Assembly (NCBI GenBank): GCA_903908165.1
Contig: CAIVQX010000140.1
Span: 1-35,847, forward strand
Length of the DNA stretch: 35,847 nt
Origin: an uncultured Methylococcaceae bacterium
GTDB lineage: Bacteria; Pseudomonadota; Gammaproteobacteria; Methylococcales; Methylomonadaceae
Direction of reading: 5' to 3'
The position numbers and the translations under genes were made by a program. Position 1 is the first letter of the stretch. Every line of letters starts with the position of its first letter. The notes below the pieces were generated by a model. The model was not told the origin of the DNA, made no database searches, and saw nothing but the letters and a program-made list of their open reading frames with translations. Shown piece by piece: positions 23,955 through 34,720 of the stretch.

Positions 23955-24007
23955 AAGTCCATGGATAGATTGCAAACAGTAACATCCTAAAACGTAACTT
24001 TAATAGC

Positions 24008-25648
24008 TTAATGTGAATCCAAAACATGCTCAGTTGGAACAATTAAAGGTGGTTCCGACCAAGTATGATAAGGAACAGGTGAAGGCAAGGTCCATTCTAA
24101 ACCATGCTTGCCTGCATCCTCCCAAACTTCATCAGATACTTTTTCACCTGTACCGCCTCTAATCGTATCTATAACGATATAAAGAAACAGTAACTGACTA
24201 GCTCCAAATATAAATCCACCAATACTAGAAATCATATTCCAGTCAGCAAATTGAACCGCATAATCAGGTATTCTGCGAGGCATCCCAGCCAATCCTAAAA
24301 AATGCTGTGGAAAAAATAATATATTAACTGAGATAGCTGACAACCAAAAATGCAGCTGACCAATCTTCTCGTTATACATATGTCCTGTCCACTTTGGTAA
24401 CCAGAAATATCCGGCTGCCATTAACATAAATATAGAAGCAGGAACCAAAGTATAATGAAAATGCGCAACAATAAAGTAAGTATCATGGTATTGAAAGTCT
24501 GACGGAGCAATAGACATCATCAAACCAGTAAATCCACCCATAGTAAACAACACTACAAAAGCAATTGAAAACAACATGGGGGTTTCAAAGGTCATAGCTC
24601 CTTCCCACATAGTGGCTGTCCAGTTAAATACTTTAACGCCAGTAGGCACCGCAATAATCATGGTCGCATACATAAAGTAAAGCTCTCCAGCAAGTGGCAT
24701 ACCCACTGTGAACATGTGATGCGCCCAAACGATAAATGACAGGAAAGCAATTGATCCTGTTGCCCAAACCATTGAAGCGTAACCAAATAAAGGCTTACGT
24801 GCAAACACCGGAATGATTGTTGATGCGACCCCGAAAGTTGGCAAAATCATGATATACACTTCTGGATGCCCAAAGAACCAGAAAATGTGTTCATAAAGAA
24901 CTGGATCACCACCACCAGCGGCATTAAAAAAGCTAGTGTGGAAGAACTTGTCAGTTAACAGCATGGTCACTGCACCGGCAAATACCGGCATAACAGCAAT
25001 TAACAAAAAAGCGGTAATTAACCACGTCCACACAAACAATGGCATATCCATCATTTTCATGGCAGGTGCACGCATATTGAAAATAGTCGCAATAATGTTG
25101 ATCGCACCCATAATGGATGAAATACCTAATAAATGCACAGAGAAGATAGCAAATGGTAATGCTTTACCAACCGTAATTGGTTGCAAAACCAAAGGTGGAT
25201 ACAAAGTCCAACCACCATTAGGCGCTCCACCCTCCATAAACAGAGTGCTCGCTAATAACAAAACACCTGCAACCAACATCCAGAAACTCATATTGTTCAT
25301 GCGCGGCAATGCCATATCAGCTGCGCCAATCATCAAAGGTATCTGCCAGTTAGCTAATCCTACGAAAGCTGGCATAACAGCACCAAATACCATGACAAGA
25401 GCATGCATGGTGGTCATTGAATTGAAAAATGCAGGATCAACAAACTGCAATCCAGGCTCAAACAATTCCGCACGAATAACCATTGCCATTGCACCACCAA
25501 CAAAAAACATCAGTAAAGCAAACAATAAATACAATGTACCAATGTCTTTATGATTGGTAGTCGTAATCCATCTTAACAACCCTTTTTCAGGGCCGTGATC
25601 GTGATGATCATCAGCATGATGACCTTGTTCATCTACGACAGCAGACAT
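24008..25648 (-). CDS. coxA: Cytochrome c oxidase subunit I (aa3-type)
   Basis: 546 residues, twelve membrane helices, the catalytic subunit reducing O2 to water and pumping protons. Ligands visible: TMHALVM (low-spin heme), FFGHPEVY with the His-Tyr crosslink pair, WAHHMFTVG (CuB histidines), TGVKVFNW with the K-channel lysine, and AHFHYTLV with the heme a3 and heme a histidines. GAADMALPRMNN holds the D-channel aspartate. The N-terminus is unusually rich in His and Asp (GHHADDHHDHG), possibly a metal-binding tail. It requires heme A, yet no intact ctaA/ctaB pair is present nearby. Confidence 0.97.
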   Translation of the reverse strand: MSAVVDEQGHHADDHHDHGPEKGLLRWITTTNHKDIGTLYLLFALLMFFVGGAMAMVIRAELFEPGLQFVDPAFFNSMTTMHALVMVFGAVMPAFVGLANWQIPLMIGAADMALPRMNNMSFWMLVAGVLLLASTLFMEGGAPNGGWTLYPPLVLQPITVGKALPFAIFSVHLLGISSIMGAINIIATIFNMRAPAMKMMDMPLFVWTWLITAFLLIAVMPVFAGAVTMLLTDKFFHTSFFNAAGGGDPVLYEHIFWFFGHPEVYIMILPTFGVASTIIPVFARKPLFGYASMVWATGSIAFLSFIVWAHHMFTVGMPLAGELYFMYATMIIAVPTGVKVFNWTATMWEGAMTFETPMLFSIAFVVLFTMGGFTGLMMSIAPSDFQYHDTYFIVAHFHYTLVPASIFMLMAAGYFWLPKWTGHMYNEKIGQLHFWLSAISVNILFFPQHFLGLAGMPRRIPDYAVQFADWNMISSIGGFIFGASQLLFLYIVIDTIRGGTGEKVSDEVWEDAGKHGLEWTLPSPVPYHTWSEPPLIVPTEHVLDSH

Positions 25649-25703
25649 AATTTATACCTCAAAAATTATCAAAAGAATGTGAGTTGACAATAGCACTAAC
25701 GTT

Positions 25704-26825
25704 CTAGTCATCATCATCGGGAAGTGCAGTTTGCTTGGGTTGTAATTCATCACCCACCTTATTACCCAAATTATTACGAACATAAGTCATCAACTCTGCA
25801 TATTCCTTAGCATTTAATTTAGCAAAGGACGGCATTTTAGCTGTGCCCGCACGTAAGAAACCGTCTAATGACTCCCACTTCCCAGTTGCTATTTTACTGC
25901 CTGTTAAAGCAGGAATTAAGCCAGGCACGCCAGCACCATTAATTTGATGACAACCTACACAATTTTTTAAATAAACCGACTCACCATGAACCATTAATTG
26001 CTCACGGCTTTGATCGCTTAAATCAGGCTTTTGTTTTTGCTCTTCTAATGTCTTCTTTACCCAGGCATCATAATCTGCCTGTTCCATAGCAATAACTACG
26101 ATAGGCATAAACGCATGATCTCTACCGCACAACTCGGTACATTGTCCACGATAGATTCCTGGCTTATCCACAGACGTCCAAGCTTCGTTAATAAAGCCAG
26201 GATTAGCATCTTTTTTCCAACCTAAATCAGGTACCCACCAAGAATGTATTACATCAACTGAAGTCAATACGAAACGAACTTTCTTCTTGACAGGGATCAC
26301 TAAAGGTTTATCAACATTTAATAAGTAATGAGGCACAGAACGAGGATCTGCACTGGCAGTTCTATGAACTCTTTCACTTGCCTCATCCAAATGACTTTCA
26401 AAATGAATATCCGTATTCAAATATTTGTAATCCCAATACCATTGCCGCCCAGTAACTTGAATAGTCATGTCTGACTTTTCAACATCACTTAATTCCATCA
26501 TGGTTTTGGTTGCTGGAATAGCCATCGCAATCAAAATTAATGTTGGAATAATCGTCCAGATAATTTCAACAGTAGTATTCTCATGAAATTGTTTTGCTAC
26601 ATGGCCTTTTGATTTACGATGATGATAAATCGAATAGAACATGGCGCCAAAAACAACAATACCTATGACTACACAAATCCATAGAATAAGCATGTGCAGG
26701 TCATAAATGTCATTACTGACTTTTGTAACCCCTTTCATTAAATTGAGGGTATAGTCCGCCTGTGATGTTCTCAGACCTAAAGCCATTAAGATCAGACCTG
26801 CGAATAATTGCTTTGCTTTGTTCAC
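25704..26825 (-). CDS. coxB: Cytochrome c oxidase subunit II with fused cytochrome c domain
   Basis: 373 residues. A signal peptide is followed by two membrane helices (about 44-66 and 86-108) and a periplasmic cupredoxin domain with the CuA site: HSWWVPDLG and GQCTELCGRDHAFM (His, CxxxC, His, Met ligands). A C-terminal class I cytochrome c domain follows, with CVGCH and the distal methionine in KMPSF. This is the caa3-like layout, able to take electrons directly through the attached heme. The C-terminus ends in four aspartates. It is the first gene of the oxidase operon; coxA begins 55 bases downstream. Confidence 0.96.
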   Translation of the reverse strand: MNKAKQLFAGLILMALGLRTSQADYTLNLMKGVTKVSNDIYDLHMLILWICVVIGIVVFGAMFYSIYHHRKSKGHVAKQFHENTTVEIIWTIIPTLILIAMAIPATKTMMELSDVEKSDMTIQVTGRQWYWDYKYLNTDIHFESHLDEASERVHRTASADPRSVPHYLLNVDKPLVIPVKKKVRFVLTSVDVIHSWWVPDLGWKKDANPGFINEAWTSVDKPGIYRGQCTELCGRDHAFMPIVVIAMEQADYDAWVKKTLEEQKQKPDLSDQSREQLMVHGESVYLKNCVGCHQINGAGVPGLIPALTGSKIATGKWESLDGFLRAGTAKMPSFAKLNAKEYAELMTYVRNNLGNKVGDELQPKQTALPDDDD

Positions 26826-27063
26826 TGAGCAGCCTCTTCGATAGTAGTTATAAACTCTTGCAAGTTGTTTGTCGTCGTAATTTCAAGAACTAAAATAATT
26901 TCAAGCATTGCTCTCTTTACGTAATTTATCACAAAAACTAGCTAATTTTAACTCATGATGCCTATCTATTCCAGCTGCCTTTTTATGTTTTTTAATTAAT
27001 CTTAAAAGCTGGTTAATTTAAGCTCCTAAAATTGCCTACAAACTTCTTGGCTATATTTTATTG

Positions 27064-28953
27064 CTAGCGTAACTTAGCCAAGAAGGACGAATCAATTTTA
27101 CAACCACCAACCGATGGATGATCCAATACGTCCTGCTCAAAATCCTTATAAGTTGGCGATTGAAAGGCAATGCGATTTATTTTCCCGTCGGAAAATTCAA
27201 ACTCCAAAGCCCCGCCTTTATTACGCGGACTACCGTCTTTAGTTGTGAATAACAAGATACCCACGTTCGAAATCGGTTTTCCTTGTTGATCATAAAGTAT
27301 GCGAGCACAACTGAGTTCGTCAATAACCAAACCGGTGAAAACTTGTGTCAGCTGACGAGCACTAACAACAACACCAGCCCCTGGAATTGCGGCCGTAACA
27401 GGCATTGCTGATAACGGCGCAGAAGGCGTATTTGGCGTGCTTACAATTGCAGCAGCTGGTGTCACAACCTGATCACTCGAAAGGGCTAATAGTTTTTCCA
27501 TTCCAAAATCACCCAAATGATTTTGCAATAACACACTTCCTTCACCCTCTTTAACTGATGTCAATAAGGGAAATAATTGTTGCTCCATTTCAGTCTTATT
27601 TCCATTCTTAAGAACTGCAAATAATTGTCGTTCAATTGACTTCAGGGGAGTAAAAACCTGATTCTTTTTCTCACTCGACTCATCAATTTGCTTCCAGTCA
27701 GATGCTAAATTAACCTGCAAACCCATTGCTTTCATGACGACATAATCATCAACTGCCAGACAAGATCCAAAATTTTTACCCTGATAACTTCTAACAACTT
27801 TGCTATGAATATCTTCACTTATTACTTTTTCCGAAGGAATATTGTAATTCTTCCAATCAGTGCTATTAGCTAAAAAATAATAAATAAAAGCATTTCTATC
27901 AAATTTGTTGAACCCTAAATCCTTCATAACCACCTTAATTTTCCTACAATTGGCTTCTACCTCTTCATAATTACCCCAATTAGGCTTTAAATTTGGCTTT
28001 GCGGAATGTTGTGATTGTTCAATAAGCTGTAACAATTTAATTTCACCTGCACCTGACTTAATGGGTAAATAACCTATTTCATCGAACGATAAATCTCGGG
28101 CATCAGGTAATCCGTCTGGCGATGCCTTTAAAAGCAAAGAAGGAATAATTTCCGGATAAATTTTCAACTCACCTAAAAGCTGGGTATCTGAACCTAAAAC
28201 ATTTACTCCACCCTCAGCAACCGAGTAAACATTGAATACAGTTTGATTAAGAACACCTGCTTTACCCGAAAAAGTAACCATAGAAGCCAATGAGTGTAAT
28301 TCTGAACTGTGTTTTACAGTAGCCGAAGGGACTGTAGTCGTCTTATTTATCGGATTTGTCTTTGTCCATTGCTCAGTAAACTGTCCCACAACAGCAACAC
28401 CCATACCCACGCCCGTCAATGCCAATAAATTACTGGCAGCTGTTACATCACCGACCAATCCAGCAACATCTACATCACTATTAACGCTTGAGATAAAACT
28501 ATAATCAACGAGAGTCTCTTTCCCCAAATCTAATCGCATCCATGGGGTTAAGTTGATTTTCTTAGCCTCAAATTTAAAATTACATTTTCCTGTTGTTGCC
28601 TGATAAGAAAACCCAGCAGCTTCATTATTAAATTTAAGACTGTCATTATGTACACTAAAAATAAGTGCAGAAGACAAATCGCCTTTCTCATATGATGGTG
28701 TCATATTACTGCAACCATTTTTTGAAACGTTATCACCTTTGAAAACAAAATCCGAAATTAACCTAAGGTAATAATCATCTCCATCAATAGACTGAAAACC
28801 TGGCAATGCCTGGAACTGATGTGCCTGAAATGATTGGGCTGAATGAGAGTCACTTTCTCGAACAGAGGGATAATCAATAGCAACTTGCCGAGTAGATGCA
28901 CACCCTCCCAATACAACACTGGCAAGCAAACTAACTATATAACGAATTGACAT
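27064..28953 (-). CDS. Large lipoprotein of unknown function
   Basis: 629 residues. The signal peptide ends in the lipobox VVLGGC (Cys18, Ala at +2), so outer-membrane anchoring is expected. Residues up to about 210 appear beta-rich with a short Ala/Gly hydrophobic stretch (ASNLLALTGVGMGVAVVG) that is probably not a true membrane span. A Pro/Ala-rich linker (about 488-520) separates a C-terminal domain of about 100 residues. Some Cys residues in the middle could form disulfides. I do not recognise a family. It is single, with long leaders on both sides, and divergent from hslV. Confidence 0.8.
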   Translation of the reverse strand: MSIRYIVSLLASVVLGGCASTRQVAIDYPSVRESDSHSAQSFQAHQFQALPGFQSIDGDDYYLRLISDFVFKGDNVSKNGCSNMTPSYEKGDLSSALIFSVHNDSLKFNNEAAGFSYQATTGKCNFKFEAKKINLTPWMRLDLGKETLVDYSFISSVNSDVDVAGLVGDVTAASNLLALTGVGMGVAVVGQFTEQWTKTNPINKTTTVPSATVKHSSELHSLASMVTFSGKAGVLNQTVFNVYSVAEGGVNVLGSDTQLLGELKIYPEIIPSLLLKASPDGLPDARDLSFDEIGYLPIKSGAGEIKLLQLIEQSQHSAKPNLKPNWGNYEEVEANCRKIKVVMKDLGFNKFDRNAFIYYFLANSTDWKNYNIPSEKVISEDIHSKVVRSYQGKNFGSCLAVDDYVVMKAMGLQVNLASDWKQIDESSEKKNQVFTPLKSIERQLFAVLKNGNKTEMEQQLFPLLTSVKEGEGSVLLQNHLGDFGMEKLLALSSDQVVTPAAAIVSTPNTPSAPLSAMPVTAAIPGAGVVVSARQLTQVFTGLVIDELSCARILYDQQGKPISNVGILLFTTKDGSPRNKGGALEFEFSDGKINRIAFQSPTYKDFEQDVLDHPSVGGCKIDSSFLAKLR

Positions 28954-29238
28954 GCTACAGACCTTTGAACTACAAAATTACAGAGTGGATAAGCTAGAAA
29001 ACTTAAACTATAGAGTTTACACCAAGCCGCTATGATGTTTTATTTTTCTTAACCCTGATTATCAATCGAATCTTAATCAAATCTAATCACCATGAATTCA
29101 TTCATTAAGTAATTAAAACCTTCTCCAAGATTTCTCAGCTGATTACAAAATAGATAGTGCTTCTATATTTTTCCCACATTTTAAATTCATAACATGTAAA
29201 ATTAACCTCATATTTTTAAAAAATTTTAGGGTGCTAAA

Positions 29239-29784
29239 GTGTTTAGAGGAACAACCATACTTTCCGTACGTCGTGGTAACAAAGTTGTTATAGGTGGTGA
29301 CGGTCAAGTCACTTTAGGCAACACTGTAATGAAAGGCAACGCTCGAAAAGTTCGTCGACTTTATCATGACAAAGTTATTGCTGGTTTCGCCGGAGCAACT
29401 TCAGATGCATTTACTTTATTCGAACATTTCGAAGGTAAGCTGGAAAAACATCGAGGCAACTTGACACGAGCCGCTGTTGAGATGGCCAAAGATTGGCGCA
29501 CAGATCGCGCATTAAGAAAACTGGAAGCCTTACTAACCATTGCAGACGCCAAAACCTCTCTAATCATTTCTGGAACTGGCGATGTGATCGAACCAGAATA
29601 TGATTTAATGGCTATCGGATCAGGTGGCGCTTTTGCTCAGGCGGCCGCACGTGCCTTACTTGAAAATACCGACCTAAGCGCACGAGAGATTGTTGAAAGA
29701 TCACTAAACATAGCTGCTGATATTTGTATTTATACCAATCATAACTTGCGAATAGAAGAACTAGACGCAGAACCCACCGAGTAA
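29239..29784 (+). CDS. hslV: HslV, protease subunit of the HslUV complex
   Basis: 181 residues. The start is a GTG (29239), giving [12 protein letters not shown]; the propeptide is cut before the catalytic threonine of TTILS, as in all Hsl[21 protein letters not shown] and [14 protein letters not shown] are diagnostic. It forms a dodecameric peptidase fed by the HslU ATPase, which begins four bases downstream. In E. coli the operon is sigma-32 driven; rpoH is elsewhere in this window, but I could not see a convincing heat-shock promoter here. Confidence 0.96.
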   Translation: MFRGTTILSVRRGNKVVIGGDGQVTLGNTVMKGNARKVRRLYHDKVIAGFAGATSDAFTLFEHFEGKLEKHRGNLTRAAVEMAKDWRTDRALRKLEALLTIADAKTSLIISGTGDVIEPEYDLMAIGSGGAFAQAAARALLENTDLSAREIVERSLNIAADICIYTNHNLRIEELDAEPTE

Positions 29785-29788
29785 ACGC

Positions 29789-31114
29789 ATGACACAAATG
29801 ACACCTAAAGAAATCGTACATGAATTAGACAAGCATATTGTCGGGCAAGCCGGCGCCAAACGCTCTGTTGCTATTGCGCTAAGAAACCGATGGCGACGTC
29901 AACAAGTTGATTCTGCTTTACGCGATGAAATAACACCAAAAAATATTTTAATGATTGGCCCAACGGGTGTTGGTAAAACAGAAATAGCTCGTCGCCTAGC
30001 ACGTTTGGCAAACGCCCCGTTTATAAAAATAGAAGCGACTAAATTTACTGAAGTGGGTTATGTGGGTCGAGATGTCGAATCTATCATTCGAGATTTAATA
30101 GACACTGCTGTTAACATGACACGCATGATAGAAATAGCAAAAGTCCAACATGCCGCATACGATGCCGCCGAAAACAAAATTCTGGATATTCTTCTCCCCA
30201 GAGCTGACGCAGGCATGCTATCTGAATCAGAAGAAAGTACCCGACAAAAAATGCGTAAAAAATTACGTGAAGGTGATTTGGATAACAAAGAAATAGAAAT
30301 TGATGTGCATATTGCTCCTATGGGGGTCGAAATCATGGCCCCTCCGGGTATGGAAGAAATGACTAGTCAATTACAAGGCATGTTCCAAAACATAGGTTCG
30401 GGGAAAACAAAATCTCGTAAAATGCCAATTAAAAAAGCTTTACACACTTTACAAGAAGAAGAAGCAGGGAAACTTGTTAACGAAGACGATATTCGTCTTC
30501 GCGCTGTTGATGCTGTAGAACAAAATGGTATCGTATTTTTAGATGAAATAGACAAAATCTGCAAGCGCTCGGAATTAGGCGGCGGAGGCGGGGAAGTTTC
30601 TCGTGAAGGTGTTCAACGCGACCTATTGCCTCTAGTCGAAGGCAGCACAGTTACTACAAAATATGGCGCTATCAAAACTGACCATATTTTATTCATCGCA
30701 TCAGGAGCATTTCATGTTGCCAAACCCTCGGACTTAATTCCTGAGCTTCAAGGTCGCTTCCCCATTCGTGTTGAATTAAATGCACTGTCAGCCGATGATT
30801 TTGTTCGCATACTAACAGAGCCTAATGCTTCTTTAACGGAACAATATGAGGCTTTATTAGCGACAGAAGGCGTGTCCTTATCATTTTCAACTGATGGCAT
30901 TCAACGGATTGCCGAACTGGGTTGGCAAGTCAATGAGACCACCGAGAACATAGGTGCAAGGCGACTACACACCATGCTAGAGCGTTTACTAGAAGAAATT
31001 TCTTACAACGCCCCTGACCTTACTGAAAAAACCATCATTATTGATGCCGCTTATGTTGACCAACACTTAACTGAATTTGCTGAAGATGAAGATTTAAGTC
31101 GTTATATTTTATAG
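29789..31114 (+). CDS. hslU: HslU, ATPase unfoldase of HslUV
   Basis: 441 residues, the usual length. AAA+ motifs: [15 protein letters not shown] (Walker A), [11 protein letters not shown] (Walker B), the pore-loop region around [14 protein letters not shown], and a sensor region [14 protein letters not shown]. An inserted I domain lies around residues 110-235. The C-terminal tail [10 protein letters not shown] docks into HslV. It unfolds substrates and passes them into the HslV chamber. Confidence 0.97.
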   Translation: MTQMTPKEIVHELDKHIVGQAGAKRSVAIALRNRWRRQQVDSALRDEITPKNILMIGPTGVGKTEIARRLARLANAPFIKIEATKFTEVGYVGRDVESIIRDLIDTAVNMTRMIEIAKVQHAAYDAAENKILDILLPRADAGMLSESEESTRQKMRKKLREGDLDNKEIEIDVHIAPMGVEIMAPPGMEEMTSQLQGMFQNIGSGKTKSRKMPIKKALHTLQEEEAGKLVNEDDIRLRAVDAVEQNGIVFLDEIDKICKRSELGGGGGEVSREGVQRDLLPLVEGSTVTTKYGAIKTDHILFIASGAFHVAKPSDLIPELQGRFPIRVELNALSADDFVRILTEPNASLTEQYEALLATEGVSLSFSTDGIQRIAELGWQVNETTENIGARRLHTMLERLLEEISYNAPDLTEKTIIIDAAYVDQHLTEFAEDEDLSRYIL

Positions 31115-31170
31115 AAATATCTGACTTTATTATGACTTTGAGCGCTTTATAACTGCTTGATATTTATTGT

Positions 31171-31560
31171 ATGCATGTAACTGCAAACCCAAACAATAGT
31201 TGGCCCACTGAAATCAAGCTGCATCAAATTTCTAGTATTTTAGAAATCAGCTTTAATGACGGTAGCAGTTATCAATTACCCTGCGAATATCTTCGTGTTT
31301 TCACTCCATCTGCGGAAGCCGTTGGACATGGTCCGGGGCAAGAAATTCTTCAAACCGGCAAAGAAGATGTCACTATTAAAGAAATCAAACCCGTAGGGAA
31401 TTATGCGATTACTCCCCTATTTAGCGACGGCCATAACAGCGGAGTTTATACTTGGAATTATCTTTATCAACTAGGATCTGAATATCAAACATTATGGGCC
31501 AACTACCTAAAAAAACTTGAAGTTGCAGGTTATAGGCGTAAAGAAACACTTAAAAATTAG
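31171..31560 (+). CDS. DUF971-domain protein
   Basis: 129 residues forming one DUF971 domain (related to the N-terminal domain of gamma-butyrobetaine hydroxylase): [29 protein letters not shown], then [22 protein letters not shown] metal-binding role has been suggested for such domains (one Cys and one or more His are present), but the function is not established. It lies between hslU and ubiE, the common place in Gammaproteobacteria, and runs into ubiE with a 2-base gap. Confidence 0.85.
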   Translation: MHVTANPNNSWPTEIKLHQISSILEISFNDGSSYQLPCEYLRVFTPSAEAVGHGPGQEILQTGKEDVTIKEIKPVGNYAITPLFSDGHNSGVYTWNYLYQLGSEYQTLWANYLKKLEVAGYRRKETLKN

Positions 31561-31562
31561 GC

Positions 31563-32318
31563 ATGAAAATGACAGATGACAACACCACCCATTTTGGTTT
31601 CAAACAAGTAGCCACCGAAGACAAGGTTAATCTTGTACGCGGAGTATTTGATTCAGTTGCTGGACAATACGATATTATGAATGACCTGATGTCGTTAGGC
31701 ATTCATCGCATTTGGAAACGCGTAGCAGTTCAATTAAGCAATGTCCGTAAAGGTGAACAAGTACTTGATCTGGCCGGTGGAACTGGCGATCTAACCTTAT
31801 TATTTGAGCAGCGCGTTGGCAAACAAGGCCAGGTTGTATTAGCAGACATCAATTCAGAAATGTTGCGGACAGGTCGCAATCGTCTAATAGACAAAGGTTT
31901 AATCGGCAATATCCGTTATGCCCAAGTTAATGCTGAATGCCTCCCCTTTGCAGACAATACCTTTGACTGCGTCTGTATCGCTTTTGGTCTCCGTAATGTC
32001 ACGGATAAAGATGCTGCCTTACGCTCCATGTTCAGAGTCCTAAAGCCTGGAGGTCGCATTATTGTGCTGGAATTTTCGCACCCCACCGATAAAGTCACTG
32101 AAGCAGTATATGATTTTTATTCTTTCAAGCTATTACCTAAAATCGGGAAATTTGTCGCTAAAGATGAAGATAGTTATCGATATCTGGCTGAATCTATTCG
32201 CATGCACCCAAAACAGGATGAGCTGAAAAAAATGATGGAAAATGCAGGACTTGAACGCTGTGAATTTTTCAACATGTCGCAAGGCATCGTTGCTATCCAC
32301 AGAGGCTATAAAATTTAA
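31563..32318 (+). CDS. ubiE: UbiE, C-methyltransferase of ubiquinone and menaquinone synthesis
   Basis: 251 residues, a class I SAM methyltransferase. [15 protein letters not shown] is the SAM-binding motif [11 protein letters not shown] and [14 protein letters not shown] are diagnostic of UbiE/COQ5. It methylates the benzoquinol ring of the ubiquinone precursor. First gene of ubiE-ubiJ-ubiB, with a one-base gap to ubiJ. Confidence 0.96.
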   Translation: MKMTDDNTTHFGFKQVATEDKVNLVRGVFDSVAGQYDIMNDLMSLGIHRIWKRVAVQLSNVRKGEQVLDLAGGTGDLTLLFEQRVGKQGQVVLADINSEMLRTGRNRLIDKGLIGNIRYAQVNAECLPFADNTFDCVCIAFGLRNVTDKDAALRSMFRVLKPGGRIIVLEFSHPTDKVTEAVYDFYSFKLLPKIGKFVAKDEDSYRYLAESIRMHPKQDELKKMMENAGLERCEFFNMSQGIVAIHRGYKI

Positions 32319-32319
32319 C

Positions 32320-32952
32320 ATGTCCATCAAGCACTTATTGATAGGGGCATTAGAAACTGCAGTCAACAAATTTATTACCCTAGATCAAAACAGTAGCAAT
32401 TATCTGACACCTTTGTCAGGAAAAATAATTGCTATCACTATTTTGCCGTTTAACGAAACTGTTTATTTATACCCTTCTGCTGATTCAATACAATTGGCCG
32501 ATTTCAGCTCTGAAAGTCCGGACACACATTTAACTGGCTCAGTTTTTTCCTTTGGATTAATGGGCTTTAATTCAAATCCGATGCGATCAATTTTCTCCGG
32601 AGAGGTTAAGATTGAGGGCGACATGCAGACTGGGCGAAAATTTCAGACACTCTTCGCTAAACTTGATATAAATCTCGAACAGCAACTTGCCAAATACACT
32701 GGGGACGCTTTAGCCCATAACATAAGTCAGTTTCTAAGAATCGGTCAAAGTTGGGGTCAAGAGTCTATTGACACATTCAAACTTAATGCCTCAGAATTTT
32801 TACAAGAAGAAACTCGTGACTTACCGGCTAAACCTGAGATTGACATCTTTTATCGTCAAGTCGATGAATTACGCACTGACTTTGATCGACTACAAAGTAA
32901 AATTGAACGACTTAATAAATTTTTTAAGGATTTACCAGAAAAAACAAAGTAA
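32320..32952 (+). CDS. ubiJ: UbiJ, SCP2-domain ubiquinone biosynthesis factor
   Basis: 210 residues. The ATG at 32320, one base after the ubiE stop, is chosen over the in-frame ATG at 32242 because it yields MSIKHLLIGALETAVNKFI, the family N-terminus. An SCP2-like lipid-binding domain covers about residues 15-120 and a helical, probably coiled-coil tail follows (VDELRTDFDRLQSKIERL). In E. coli UbiJ binds the lipid intermediates and works with UbiK and UbiB in the soluble Ubi complex. Confidence 0.9.
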   Translation: MSIKHLLIGALETAVNKFITLDQNSSNYLTPLSGKIIAITILPFNETVYLYPSADSIQLADFSSESPDTHLTGSVFSFGLMGFNSNPMRSIFSGEVKIEGDMQTGRKFQTLFAKLDINLEQQLAKYTGDALAHNISQFLRIGQSWGQESIDTFKLNASEFLQEETRDLPAKPEIDIFYRQVDELRTDFDRLQSKIERLNKFFKDLPEKTK

Positions 32953-33026
32953 AAATAAAAAACATTCCTAATAATTCTAACAGAGCAGCACTAAACTCAC
33001 TTCACCCTATAAAGCAAAGGTAACTC

Positions 33027-34577
33027 GTGATTCGACCTAAATTACTATTACGCCTGATTCATATTAACTGGGTTCTGGTCTATCACGGCATGGATGAAAT
33101 TGTTTTAAAAACTCATTTATTCCGACCATTTCGGCACTTAGCTTTTCTTGCTCCAAGTTACTGGCTAAAATCCAATACTGAGTCGCGAGGCGTTAGAATT
33201 AGGCGCACCTTAGAAGATTTAGGACCAATCTACGTCAAATTTGGTCAAGCCTTATCAACTCGCAAAGATTTACTACCTGAAGACATTGCTGATGAATTAG
33301 TGAAATTGCAAGACAGAGTTCCTCCTTTTTCAAACGAAATTGCCCGTAACATTATAGAAAAAGAACTCAATATGTCTATTTCCGAGGCTTTTGCTGAATT
33401 TGACCCTTCGCCTTTGGCCTCTGCTTCTGTTGCCCAAGTACATACTGCAAAGTTACATACAGGTGAAAATGTAATTATCAAAGTTTTACGCCCGGATATT
33501 GAAAAACAAATTCGTTCAGATATTGGCTTACTATACGCATTAGCAAGATTTGCAGAAAAATTCTGGCCAGATGCCAGAAGACTTCATGCAATAGAGGTGG
33601 TAACAGAATTTGAGAAAACCACACTAGATGAACTAGATCTGGTTAGAGAAGCGGGTAATGCCACCAAATTACGTAGAAACTTTGAAAACTCACCGTTAAT
33701 CTACATACCAGAGATCCACTGGCCTTTAACTCGCAAAAAAGTCATGGTCATGGAACGAATCTATGGCATCCCAATTGGAGAAATTGATCAATTGAAAACC
33801 GCTGGTGCGGACTTTAAAAGCTTAGCTGAACGGGGTGTTGAAATATTTTTTACTCAAGTATTCAGAGATAATTTCTTCCATGCTGACATGCATCCTGGCA
33901 ATATATTTGTCGATATCCCCAACAAATATATTGCTGTTGATTTTGGTATTGTTGGCTCATTATCATTGTCTGATCAACGTTATTTAGCAGAAAACTTTCT
34001 AGCATTCTTTAATCGTGATTACAGAAAAGTCGCTGAAATGCATGTTGAATCAGGTTGGGTGTCAAGTAATACCCGTATTGAAGAATTTGAAGCTGCTATT
34101 CGAAGTGTTTGCGAACCAATCTTTGAAAAGCCTTTAAAAGATATTTCATTTGGTCAACTGTTATTACGTCTGTTCCAAACCGCACAACGATTTGATATGC
34201 ACGTTCAACCACAACTGGTACTCTTACAAAAAACTTTACTTAATATTGAAGGATTAGGACGACAACTTTATCCTGAACTGGATCTTTGGCAAACTGCAAA
34301 ACCCTTTCTTGAAAAATGGTTTCATGAACGTTTGGGGCCAAAAGCAAAGCTCAATAAACTAATAAAACAGTTCCCAGAATTTGCTGAACAATTCCCTGAA
34401 ATCCCCTCTTTGGTATATAAAGCATTAAACAATGCCGCATCTGCACAACAACAGGCGGAAGCTCAACAACGAGAACTTGTCATGTTACGCAAACAGTTAG
34501 ATGACAATCACAGCAAAACCATCTGGACTATGATAATTAGCACCACTATCATCAGCTTAATAGTATTATTTCAATAG
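33027..34577 (+). CDS. ubiB: UbiB, ABC1/ADCK-type kinase-like protein of ubiquinone synthesis
   Basis: 516 residues from a GTG start (AAAGG just before). The KxGQ motif ([10 protein letters not shown]), A-rich loop ASASVAQVH, the lysine in [16 protein letters not shown] and AVDFGIVG mark an ABC1-family atypical kinase, with the C-terminal membrane helix near the end ([16 protein letters not shown]); E. coli UbiB has two, so this form may have one. In the family it is an ATPase that supports ubiquinone hydroxylation steps by acting on lipid intermediates at the inner membrane. Confidence 0.95.
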   Translation: MIRPKLLLRLIHINWVLVYHGMDEIVLKTHLFRPFRHLAFLAPSYWLKSNTESRGVRIRRTLEDLGPIYVKFGQALSTRKDLLPEDIADELVKLQDRVPPFSNEIARNIIEKELNMSISEAFAEFDPSPLASASVAQVHTAKLHTGENVIIKVLRPDIEKQIRSDIGLLYALARFAEKFWPDARRLHAIEVVTEFEKTTLDELDLVREAGNATKLRRNFENSPLIYIPEIHWPLTRKKVMVMERIYGIPIGEIDQLKTAGADFKSLAERGVEIFFTQVFRDNFFHADMHPGNIFVDIPNKYIAVDFGIVGSLSLSDQRYLAENFLAFFNRDYRKVAEMHVESGWVSSNTRIEEFEAAIRSVCEPIFEKPLKDISFGQLLLRLFQTAQRFDMHVQPQLVLLQKTLLNIEGLGRQLYPELDLWQTAKPFLEKWFHERLGPKAKLNKLIKQFPEFAEQFPEIPSLVYKALNNAASAQQQAEAQQRELVMLRKQLDDNHSKTIWTMIISTTIISLIVLFQ

Positions 34578-34720
34578 CGGTTTTCAACTATCATTAAAGA
34601 TCAAGATACCATCAGAAACTAATTACCAGATAAATTCACTATAAACAAAACCCAAAGTCCAATATTGTCCTATTTTTGAAAATATCTTTCCACAACAATA
34701 TTAAACGCGTCATTAAATAC

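Noticed and set aside
24936-25553. 205-codon plus-strand frame opposite coxA
   Set aside because: Lies entirely antisense to strongly conserved coxA; composition is a shadow of hydrophobic codons on the other strand.
29100-29238. Heat-shock (sigma-32) promoter before hslV
   Set aside because: A CCCACATT-like -10 can be seen near 29172, but no CTTGAA-like -35 at the right distance.
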